Below are positions 15,489 to 23,455 of a stretch of DNA of 41,269 nt, in pieces (position 1 is the stretch's first letter; every line of letters starts with the position of its first letter). Source of the stretch: Caballeronia glebae (GTDB lineage Bacteria; Pseudomonadota; Gammaproteobacteria; Burkholderiales; Burkholderiaceae); the NCBI RefSeq assembly GCF_001545035.1, contig NZ_FCOJ02000064.1, positions 1 to 41,269 of the forward strand, read 5' to 3'. The notes beneath the pieces are model-generated. The model was given only the letters and a program-made list of their open reading frames with translations. It searched no databases and was not told the DNA's origin. A program made the position numbers and the translations under genes.

Positions 15489-17669
15489 TCACACACTAGC
15501 GAGGTAATACTCCTCAATTGTCCGAATAATACTGCTGAACCCGCGGCCTGCGGCGAAGCGTGTCGGCTTTTCTCGTGGGCGTACCTGCTGGATAAATCCC
15601 GTCGCGGCATGCTTTGCCGACGCGGTCGCAACGATCATCAGGTCGACGCCGAGTGCCATGGTCTTCAACGTTGGCGTCCCGACTGCGTCATGGGAGAGCA
15701 GGACCTTGATACTCGAATCAAGTTGCTTAAGGACCTGCGCAGCCTGCCGGGCAGCGGACTCGGTAAGCGAGTAAATGCCAATTGTTCTGGAATGCAGCGC
15801 CGCCGCCAGAGATTGCATTTTCTCCGAGGCATCGGGCGGTGCGCCCGGATGTTCGCCGTCGGTCGGTGTCCACTCCAGGACGGAACCAAGCGCGTGCAAC
15901 GAGATCTTCTGTCCGGGCGTGAGACGGTGGCGCAGAGGCGCAAGCCGAGATTGGACGGAGACGGAGAAATTCTCACGCGCCTGTGGGCTCGGCGCCTGAT
16001 TTAGGAAAGCCTCCTCCAAGATATCGAGCAACCAGTACACATTGCGTACACCGACGCCCTCACCGGTCAAGGCGAGGCAGTCATCCAGCAGTGTTGTGTA
16101 GCGGGACGGCGCCACACCAACTGCCAATAGTGCCCGGATCAATATGGCTGCCGAATCGAATACAGCTGAGCCTCGGCGGGCACCCAACACCAAATGAAAC
16201 AGCAGCGCCTCATAGACGGGAACCATTGAGGGACGAGGGAAATCCGTATCTCTCGCTACCCAAGATACGAGAAGCGGCAGCGCGTCCGCCAATCGTTCAT
16301 CAGCAGGAGGCGAGTCTGGGACAGATAACAATGCAGTAGCAAGGCGTTCTATGTCCACGGCGTCGGTCACTGCCGAGACTGGCCATTCCGTGGCCGCCCG
16401 TTCTAGCACGCTCAAAGCGCCTGTGAACGATGGGTCGGGTAGTCGACTGAGCCACGCTTCCCAGTCTGTGGGAGGGGCGCTCCCGAGTTCCATTTGTACC
16501 GTCTGCCATGTCGACTTGAATAATTCCGAGCGTAACAGGGCCTTTCGATCCTGATCGGACAACTGTGCCACTCTGGTCAGCGCTTCGGAAATGGTCGCCA
16601 GGCTATTCAAATCCTCGGCCACTGCCAAGGCGTACTGCGCCTGTGACACTGGATCGACCTCCGCCGCGCCGAAGGGCGGCACATCGGATCCTATCGTTGG
16701 CTCTTGAACCTCAGCCACGATTTCCAGCTTGGACTCAAACTCGCCGAGTAGGCCACGGTAGGGCTCGAGTGCGGTTCTAAACTCGGATGAATCTGCGCTG
16801 TCGGTGATGGCTTGCCAGGCGAACAGACGCAACACCCCAGGACTGCTGTCCGGTTGGATCGGCAAGCGCAGTAATAAGGAAGCAAACGACCGGACATCGG
16901 CTACCCACCGTGCTTGCAACTCGTCGAACGATTCAATGCCGTAAAACGGTGCGAGGTATACCTGCCACAGCGCTTCAAGCAAAATTGCTGTCACGGTCGG
17001 CGGCTTGCGCGTGTGGCAAAGGGAAGCGAATTCTGGCAGTTCCACGATGCCACACCAGTCGCTGAAATGTGACAGCAGGCGGATACGAAGGAACGTGAGA
17101 TTTAAGGCATCGACGCGCAACTCGCTGCTACAAATATCGAGAATCTGTTCTGCTCCGGTTCTATCGTTGCCATTCAGGCAATCGCCAAAGCTAGCGAGCA
17201 GACTACTTGTCGCGCGGGGAATGACTGAGGTTATTGCCGGAGCCCGCTCGATGGTTGTCAGCAAGCGCTCCAGTGCTCGCCGTGTCGTTTCACGATGCTT
17301 CCGCCCCTCTCCGGGGACGATACGCGCAGTGATATATCGTGAGTCGGAAAGAAGATACCGCTCTACGGGGATTCTTGGCAGCAATTTTGCGGGCAAGCCA
17401 TCGAAGGACGTCACCGTCGCCCCGGCGAACGCCATCAGCAACGGCCGTAAGCGCCTCCATTGGGCTGCGTCTGTTGCTACGGCGTAATAGATCGAGCATT
17501 TTCCGGGACGAGGCCACGTCAGCAAAACCCCCGGAAAGGCGGACATCGATGCGGACTGTGCCAGCGTCTCGAACTCTTCTCGCGTCTCCGGGCTTAATGC
17601 GGCTATCGCTGCCACCTCACGAAACCCTGTAATCAAGTTAGCGAATGCCGCCAGATCCTTTTGTGTCAT
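15489..17669 (-). CDS. dpdD: DpdD
   Basis: This encodes 726 residues from ATG 17669, whose ATGA overlaps the dpdK stop. It is the last gene of the minus-strand operon. Most of the protein is helical and has no motif I recognise. The C-terminal roughly 100 residues look like a small Rossmann-type domain: IGIYSLTESAARQAAQVL, then LLSHDAVGTPTLKTMA, then MIVATASAKHAAT. This resembles DUF2325-like modules found in other defence proteins. The assignment as DpdD rests on size and on the companionship of dpdE-K. In the described Salmonella system the D-K set is linked to restriction of unmodified DNA. I see no terminator in the 180-base convergent spacer that follows. Confidence 0.75.
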   Translation of the reverse strand: MTQKDLAAFANLITGFREVAAIAALSPETREEFETLAQSASMSAFPGVLLTWPRPGKCSIYYAVATDAAQWRRLRPLLMAFAGATVTSFDGLPAKLLPRIPVERYLLSDSRYITARIVPGEGRKHRETTRRALERLLTTIERAPAITSVIPRATSSLLASFGDCLNGNDRTGAEQILDICSSELRVDALNLTFLRIRLLSHFSDWCGIVELPEFASLCHTRKPPTVTAILLEALWQVYLAPFYGIESFDELQARWVADVRSFASLLLRLPIQPDSSPGVLRLFAWQAITDSADSSEFRTALEPYRGLLGEFESKLEIVAEVQEPTIGSDVPPFGAAEVDPVSQAQYALAVAEDLNSLATISEALTRVAQLSDQDRKALLRSELFKSTWQTVQMELGSAPPTDWEAWLSRLPDPSFTGALSVLERAATEWPVSAVTDAVDIERLATALLSVPDSPPADERLADALPLLVSWVARDTDFPRPSMVPVYEALLFHLVLGARRGSAVFDSAAILIRALLAVGVAPSRYTTLLDDCLALTGEGVGVRNVYWLLDILEEAFLNQAPSPQARENFSVSVQSRLAPLRHRLTPGQKISLHALGSVLEWTPTDGEHPGAPPDASEKMQSLAAALHSRTIGIYSLTESAARQAAQVLKQLDSSIKVLLSHDAVGTPTLKTMALGVDLMIVATASAKHAATGFIQQVRPREKPTRFAAGRGFSSIIRTIEEYYLASV

Positions 17670-18205
17670 ACGAGAAGTTCGCCCCATTTCTGCTCAAGCA
17701 CAACGCGCCACTCTTCGACCGAGGCAGGATCCGTCCGAAGCGTCAGGTGCTCTTCGTTCACAGTGATGCCGCTGAAGGTCAAATTCATAGAACCACTGAG
17801 CAGGAAATCGTCCCCTAGAATGCCCTTCTTATGCACATCGGCGTCCATGACAACCTTTACCTGGGAAGGGTAGCGCTCACGAATCGACGCTAATTTCTCC
17901 AAGAAGTAACGGTTATGCTCTACGTCGCGCAACACGAACGCGACATTTCCGCCACGAGCAGCAATGGCTTCGACAACCTGTGACAGGCGGACGCCGCCGG
18001 CGCCCCAGTCTGGCTGTAGCGCTGCAAACTGGCGTGCCTGGTTGTCGAGGATCTCGATGTCCGATATCCAACCAAATGCCAGCCACAGTCGACGACTCGG
18101 CTTTAGCAGTTCGGCGACAAAAATGCTCTGCAACAAGTCTTTGATGGCACCGGCCTGGGCGGGCCCAAAAAGATCGCGCGGTGGTCGTGGTACCGGCAGA
18201 GTCAT
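17666..18205 (-). CDS. dpdK: DpdK, phospholipase D-like nuclease protein
   Basis: This encodes 179 residues. A single HKD motif is present, HKKGILGD at 125-132 (His125, Lys127, Asp132), followed by FLLSGSMNLT, the usual Ser/Asn-containing strand of PLD nucleases. One motif per chain means the active site would form in a dimer, as in the Nuc and BfiI nucleases. It is therefore the best candidate for the enzyme that cuts unmodified DNA in this system, although that is inferred. The start ATGA overlaps the dpdJ stop, and its own stop overlaps the dpdD start. Confidence 0.87.
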   Translation of the reverse strand: MTLPVPRPPRDLFGPAQAGAIKDLLQSIFVAELLKPSRRLWLAFGWISDIEILDNQARQFAALQPDWGAGGVRLSQVVEAIAARGGNVAFVLRDVEHNRYFLEKLASIRERYPSQVKVVMDADVHKKGILGDDFLLSGSMNLTFSGITVNEEHLTLRTDPASVEEWRVVLEQKWGELLV

Positions 18206-21200
18206 ATATGCTCCCTCAGAACAAGTGTGACCTTCGTCGAGACATTGTTTCGATCGACACGGTCAACAGTAGGGAAGAACTGCAGAAAGCCAACATTGAC
18301 CGGTGCGGAGATCGCTCTGACGACGGCCGCCCTCATATCTCCTGAATGCGAGTCCTTATGAGTGTCCTCTGCCACGAGACATGCCACGCCATCTTCGGCC
18401 AGTCGTTTCGCCAGAGTCGCTTGCCAGTCCGGTTCAGAGATGGAGACGTTCGATACGCGCGGAGCCAGTAGCAGGCTACGAACCAGCGCAGGATCCGTCA
18501 ATCGGCGCTCCCGGAACGGGTTATACGACTGCAACGCGCGCTGGCGGATTTCGATGCCACGTGGCCACAGCAATCCGCAAAGTACTTGAATCAAGCCGCC
18601 ATCGCTAAGAGCACCACCCGTGGATTGCGAGACAAGGGCATTCAACTTCCCCCGCGTGCCAGGAAGCCTGATCGCCAAATAACAAAACTCACGCAAGCCA
18701 ATAGCGATTCCGTATTGTCCCTCGAGCCTTGCCCATTCGGTGACCAGTTCGCGTAGCAAGCGGTCCGAGTTGCTGTCCATACCGGCACGAAGGAGGCGGG
18801 TATTCAGTGAAACGCTTAGCGCATGGCTGATATCAACGCCACGTTTCGCGAGCGCATGATAAAGCTGCTCACGATGCTGCGCCCTGACGGTGTGGTCCGA
18901 ATTCGACCGGACCGCTGCAGTCAAGTTGCATATCTCTGAATCCTCTTCTACTAGTCCAAGAAAGCGGATTAGCCCGTTACTCGCTAGTTCAAGATCCGTG
19001 GGAGCAAGTGCCGCCTCTAGCGCGTGAAAAAGCGAATGCGGTTCGCGTGCAAACGTATCCGCAAAAGCTTGGATGACCCCGGCCCCGCCTAACGTGGTTT
19101 CCGTGACCCATATCCGGGCGACTTGACCGCCTTCGCGAAGTTCCAAATCGGATACCAGTGTATCGATGGCCGCATGCCGCGGAGCGGTATTGATACACGC
19201 TTGGAGAAGTGCCTCAGCTAGGGTCTCCTGGACGGTCCGCCGCATCCAATCGCCAAACCTGATCGGGTCAGGGGTATCTAGTTCGGGCGCCAATTCGGCG
19301 AGTTTCCCGAGGATTTCCGGTCTGTCAAACCCTTCATTCAGGCGCTCCTCCAATCGGCTGAATTGCTTCTTAGCCTCGCCCGCATCGACCTCCTCCATTT
19401 CATTGGACTCTGTAAAGTCCGACGTTTCATGGTCGGCATAGGGGATCGCAAAGAGCGTACGCATTACTTCGGAAAAGGCCTGTTTTGGATGCTGCTTGAG
19501 CAGCGCCAACGCTGCTTGGCCCAGCGAAGAATTGTCCTGCGACGCCCGAGACAGCGACGCGGAGACGAAAATCTGGTGCATCCATTCTCGTTGCAGAGTA
19601 TTGACCTCCTGCGGCAGGTCAGTATCGCTGAGGAAGCGATAACGATGGTATGCGATCCGACTGCTGCTAGTCAGTTCTGCGGGCAGTTGGCTTGCAAGCA
19701 ACTCGGCTGTCGACGGCAGTTGAAAATCGACATAAAAGCCGTCCACCTCTATCTCGAAGCCCACCGCAATCGGTTCGCCGCCTGCATTGGTATAACGAAC
19801 ACGCGTCAGTTTCTCGCCACTGGTTCGCCGGACCGTAGCGTTGACCTCGGATGAGAACCGACGTACGGCCACGCTACTTCGGAACCGATGCAGGAAGAAA
19901 TTGATGCCTGAAACATATTCGGGCCATGAACTACGTCTTGGGACGTCAATGACGACAGGCGTCCCATTCGGAACAAAGCCGCTTAACCAAACGGGGAAGG
20001 CATTTGAGGTCGGCAACACAACTTCGCGCGGCACTTTCCCCAAGCGAATTGACCACGGCCGGTAGACCGGTAACTGGCAGACTGAGCCGTCGCCGCGATA
20101 GCCTTCAAAAACGCCCAATGCTTCGTGGCGCTCGCAGTATCGGTCTATCTCAATCGATTGCTCTGATGCCTCGGGGTCAATCGGAAACCAGTGATAGAGC
20201 CCACCTCGCTCAAACGCAAACCGCCGCGTGACACGGCCAGGAGCCAGTTGTTGCAGCGCCTGGACAATCGGCAACGCTTCCTGCCTGGGTTGTGCGTTTA
20301 CGGTGGAGGCTGGAAGCATCACCTGCACTTCGGGAAGGCTGAGATCACTGAATAGGTTTCTGGGAATGAAATCTGGCAACGGGTGATAGTCCACTTGCAA
20401 ATCCAACGTCTGACTCTCCGTCGGATGCGCCAGACGCCAGCCATGAAAGTATCGTCGCACCAGTGTTGGTATCGCTTCAAGCAGGAGCGAACGCGGCGGC
20501 TCCCACAGGAGGGAATCCACTACCTCTACTGATATTCCGAGCGACATCCGAAGATGTTCTCTCAACGAAGCCAACACCTGCGCGTCGCCGCGAACGAGTG
20601 ACGTCAACCGGCCCTTTACGCTTTCCTGTACCTGCCCACCCGTGTTGTTATCAGGCTTGCTCAGTATGTTCCAGATCCATCCTGATGTGCCCGAGGCTAC
20701 TGCACCCGCCGCAAGCCAATCAAGCGTGGAGAAGACCGCCTGCATGCGCAGGACGTATTGATTGAGGATCGGTAAGTGTTGGGGCGGGAGGACCGGATCG
20801 AAGAGATGTTCGTAAGCCTGAAACGCGACCCGATCGCGACCATAGTCGGACAGCATGGTGATCATGAGCGGACGCATGCCCCGCTGTCGGCCCGCTCGGC
20901 CTTTGCGCTGAAGGAACGACGCCATGTTGTGGGGCGCCTTGTGCTGGATCACCGCCCCGACCTCCTGGTCGTTGTAGCCGACCTCCAGTGAGGCTGTTGC
21001 CACTACCACATTGGCTTTGGCTAGAACCCCCGAGTCTTGTGAGCTTGTTCTGCCTACAATCAGACGCTCGTCGAGACGGTGCCCTATCTGTTCGCATGCG
21101 CGCCAGCGTTGCCCTTCCGCATCTCGACCTGTCGGATCGTTTTCTAGTCTTCGCCGCAAGAAGGCCAGAGGCGATTTCGCTGGATTCGGTTTGCCGAAAA

Positions 21201-22728
21201 TTGTGTAGGCCTCGGCGTCCCTCAGATTGTCGAACAGGCGATTGATGACGTCCAAGTTATCTGTGAACACGAAAAGTCGCCGGCCGAATACGCCATCAGA
21301 GATGGGGGAGTCGGGCCGATCCATTATCCGGCCAAGCAGCATGGATGCTTGGATCGTGGAAGAAAGCAAAGACGCCTGCAGCATCGGATCACCGCGCACC
21401 ACGAGTTGGTACTCGGCGCCCTCCTCTGTCATTTCATCCTGATGCGGAGTCAATTCCATGACCTTTTCGGGCAACACACCGGTCAGGTCGGCAAAGAAGC
21501 GCGTCGCTTCGCGCAATGTGGCCGAAAGGCCGCACCACGTGACGGGTGCCGCCAGCAAATGACGCCACCTCCGGAGCACAAGCGCCGCTTGGGCGCCGCT
21601 CGTACCGACACAAGTGTGTACTTCATCGAGGAGGGCAAAGCGCGGCTTGCGATGGTTGGGCTGGCCAAGTCCGAATAGGCTGCGCATCCGGAGATCGGAC
21701 ATGCGCTGGTTCAGCATTTCTGTAGTAGTGAACAGGATATCGGGTGGTCGCGACATCAAAGCAGTCCGAGTCAATACGAGTTGCGATTCATCGATGACCG
21801 TATGACAGCCCGGTGTCGAGCAGACAAGTCGCTCAACCTTGGCGGCGATGTCACTCTCGTGCCAGAGCAGTTCGCCCCCGCATTCCTGACAACCGAGCCA
21901 GGGGCACACGTACGCGCTGCCTCGTTTCTGCCACTTGTCGGAGACATCCCTCGCGCTTGCCGAATTTGGCGTTGCACTGAATAGCCCACCCACGGAAAGG
22001 CAACGGCGTCCATCGCTTAGGAGCGCGGTATCCATCATGCGAGCGCGCCGAAAGGCCTCGGCCAACTGGTCCTTCAACAGTTCGATGCGAGGATAGATCG
22101 CCAGAACCTTTACCCAGTACTGCCCGGCCTGAATGTGGTCGCTGATTTGCAGCAATGCGGGAAGATAGAAAGCAAGCGTCTTGCCGCTTCCTGTGCCCGC
22201 CGTGACGATCGTGGCCGCGTCCGATGGCGCATCGAGAAGTCGCAAAAGCGAGCGCTCCTGAAAGGCGGCGAGCGTCAGTTCGGGATCACCGGTTAGCGCG
22301 TGCCACAGCGAGCGCCGCAACGCAGTTGCCCCTAGGATCCCGGCGCGTTCGGCCGCCACCGTCCTAGCCGGGCGATTTCGCCGTGGATAACGACGGCGAC
22401 GAATGTCGATCCGGAAATCGGAAACCAAGCGCGGTGCTCCGTACCACTGGTCTTCGGAGAACAGTTGCTTCAACCGCGACAGCAGGCGAACGGACTCAGC
22501 GATGCGAGATCGGATGCGGTTCCCATGGACCTCGAACACAAGGCGACGCTCGACCAATTCTTCGAGCAAGTCCTCCGCGTCGCCAGATTCGCTTGCACCG
22601 CGAAGAACTTCCGCGCTCAGACGGATTGCTTCCTGGCGAGACAGGCTGCCATCGACATAACCCCATGTCAGGGACAGCAGCTCCTTGCGTTCGATTTCAT
22701 CCAACAGGCGGAGATATATTGGCTCCAT
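18202..22728 (-). CDS. dpdJ: DpdJ, large DEAD-like helicase with C-terminal DUF1998-like region
   Basis: This encodes 1508 residues. Superfamily 2 helicase motifs are clear: TAGTGSGKT at 176-184, LLDEVH near 366-371, GLSATLREA, then QRKGRAGRQRG as motif VI. Cysteines 275, 280, 283, 303 and 308 form a zinc-binding insert between motifs I and II. The C-terminal part has WVTETTLGGAGV (about 1205-1220), like the ETTPGGAG motif of DUF1998 domains that accompany DISARM-type and other defence helicases. It probably translocates on DNA for the restriction arm. The gene begins one base after the dpdI stop and overlaps dpdK by four bases. Confidence 0.87.
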   Translation of the reverse strand: MEPIYLRLLDEIERKELLSLTWGYVDGSLSRQEAIRLSAEVLRGASESGDAEDLLEELVERRLVFEVHGNRIRSRIAESVRLLSRLKQLFSEDQWYGAPRLVSDFRIDIRRRRYPRRNRPARTVAAERAGILGATALRRSLWHALTGDPELTLAAFQERSLLRLLDAPSDAATIVTAGTGSGKTLAFYLPALLQISDHIQAGQYWVKVLAIYPRIELLKDQLAEAFRRARMMDTALLSDGRRCLSVGGLFSATPNSASARDVSDKWQKRGSAYVCPWLGCQECGGELLWHESDIAAKVERLVCSTPGCHTVIDESQLVLTRTALMSRPPDILFTTTEMLNQRMSDLRMRSLFGLGQPNHRKPRFALLDEVHTCVGTSGAQAALVLRRWRHLLAAPVTWCGLSATLREATRFFADLTGVLPEKVMELTPHQDEMTEEGAEYQLVVRGDPMLQASLLSSTIQASMLLGRIMDRPDSPISDGVFGRRLFVFTDNLDVINRLFDNLRDAEAYTIFGKPNPAKSPLAFLRRRLENDPTGRDAEGQRWRACEQIGHRLDERLIVGRTSSQDSGVLAKANVVVATASLEVGYNDQEVGAVIQHKAPHNMASFLQRKGRAGRQRGMRPLMITMLSDYGRDRVAFQAYEHLFDPVLPPQHLPILNQYVLRMQAVFSTLDWLAAGAVASGTSGWIWNILSKPDNNTGGQVQESVKGRLTSLVRGDAQVLASLREHLRMSLGISVEVVDSLLWEPPRSLLLEAIPTLVRRYFHGWRLAHPTESQTLDLQVDYHPLPDFIPRNLFSDLSLPEVQVMLPASTVNAQPRQEALPIVQALQQLAPGRVTRRFAFERGGLYHWFPIDPEASEQSIEIDRYCERHEALGVFEGYRGDGSVCQLPVYRPWSIRLGKVPREVVLPTSNAFPVWLSGFVPNGTPVVIDVPRRSSWPEYVSGINFFLHRFRSSVAVRRFSSEVNATVRRTSGEKLTRVRYTNAGGEPIAVGFEIEVDGFYVDFQLPSTAELLASQLPAELTSSSRIAYHRYRFLSDTDLPQEVNTLQREWMHQIFVSASLSRASQDNSSLGQAALALLKQHPKQAFSEVMRTLFAIPYADHETSDFTESNEMEEVDAGEAKKQFSRLEERLNEGFDRPEILGKLAELAPELDTPDPIRFGDWMRRTVQETLAEALLQACINTAPRHAAIDTLVSDLELREGGQVARIWVTETTLGGAGVIQAFADTFAREPHSLFHALEAALAPTDLELASNGLIRFLGLVEEDSEICNLTAAVRSNSDHTVRAQHREQLYHALAKRGVDISHALSVSLNTRLLRAGMDSNSDRLLRELVTEWARLEGQYGIAIGLREFCYLAIRLPGTRGKLNALVSQSTGGALSDGGLIQVLCGLLWPRGIEIRQRALQSYNPFRERRLTDPALVRSLLLAPRVSNVSISEPDWQATLAKRLAEDGVACLVAEDTHKDSHSGDMRAAVVRAISAPVNVGFLQFFPTVDRVDRNNVSTKVTLVLREHI

Positions 22729-22729
22729 G

Positions 22730-23455
22730 CTATCCCATCCTGATTCGCAAAGCTTGCTTCAGGCCGTGCGCCGAAAGCCACTCCAGAACTTCAGCGTTTA
22801 GCCTGGAATAAGCCGCACCGGACGGAGTTCCCGCCTCGCGCAAGAATATCAACACCCCTTGTGGGATGCCCTCCCCAGTCAGGTTGAGCCATTCTTCCCG
22901 AATTTGCGTACAGAGTTGCAGAACGCACGCGATATCTTCGCTTCCCTCCGGTAAGGTAGAACAGCGCAGCTCAGCCTCGCGTTTGAGATTGCGTATTCGG
23001 CCCACCGACTCTCTCAGGGTGGTGATCGACCCGAGAATTTCGAGCACTTCCACATCAATTTGCGGTAAGCGGGAACGCGCCCAATTCGCCCAAGCCTCCC
23101 GCATGGCTGCCTCAGCCTTGCTTGGCAACTGCCGCAAAGGCTGCGTCAAGACAAAGCGCGTATCTTCGTTGGGGAAGGGGTCGAGCATGACATTTCGGTC
23201 CCCCGCATAACGGTGGATGAGATCACTCACGCGCTCATACAACGCTCGAACCAACTCCGCATCCAAAGATGTTGGACGGATTTCCTGCGAGGCGAGTACC
23301 TGTGCGCAACCATTGAGTTTCCGGCACGCCTCCGCCGGACTGGCCAGTTCCTCCGCGCGGCGCTCGAACACGCCAGCCTGTTCCGCCCGTTTTTTGAGTT
23401 CGCCCAAGGCCGTAATATTCTGACTGAGCGTCTGCGCTCGCAAAAGCAGCGTCAT
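22730..23455 (-). CDS. dpdI: DpdI
   Basis: This encodes 241 residues. There is no catalytic motif. The first 40 residues (LSQNITALGELKKRAEQAGV) predict a coiled coil, and the remainder is mostly helical. The name comes from its place between the dpdH ATPase and the dpdJ helicase, matching the order known for Dpd islands. It may act as an adaptor between those two proteins, which is speculation from size and helical content. The ATG overlaps the dpdH stop by four bases, and the stop lies one base before dpdJ. Confidence 0.7.
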   Translation of the reverse strand: MTLLLRAQTLSQNITALGELKKRAEQAGVFERRAEELASPAEACRKLNGCAQVLASQEIRPTSLDAELVRALYERVSDLIHRYAGDRNVMLDPFPNEDTRFVLTQPLRQLPSKAEAAMREAWANWARSRLPQIDVEVLEILGSITTLRESVGRIRNLKREAELRCSTLPEGSEDIACVLQLCTQIREEWLNLTGEGIPQGVLIFLREAGTPSGAAYSRLNAEVLEWLSAHGLKQALRIRMG

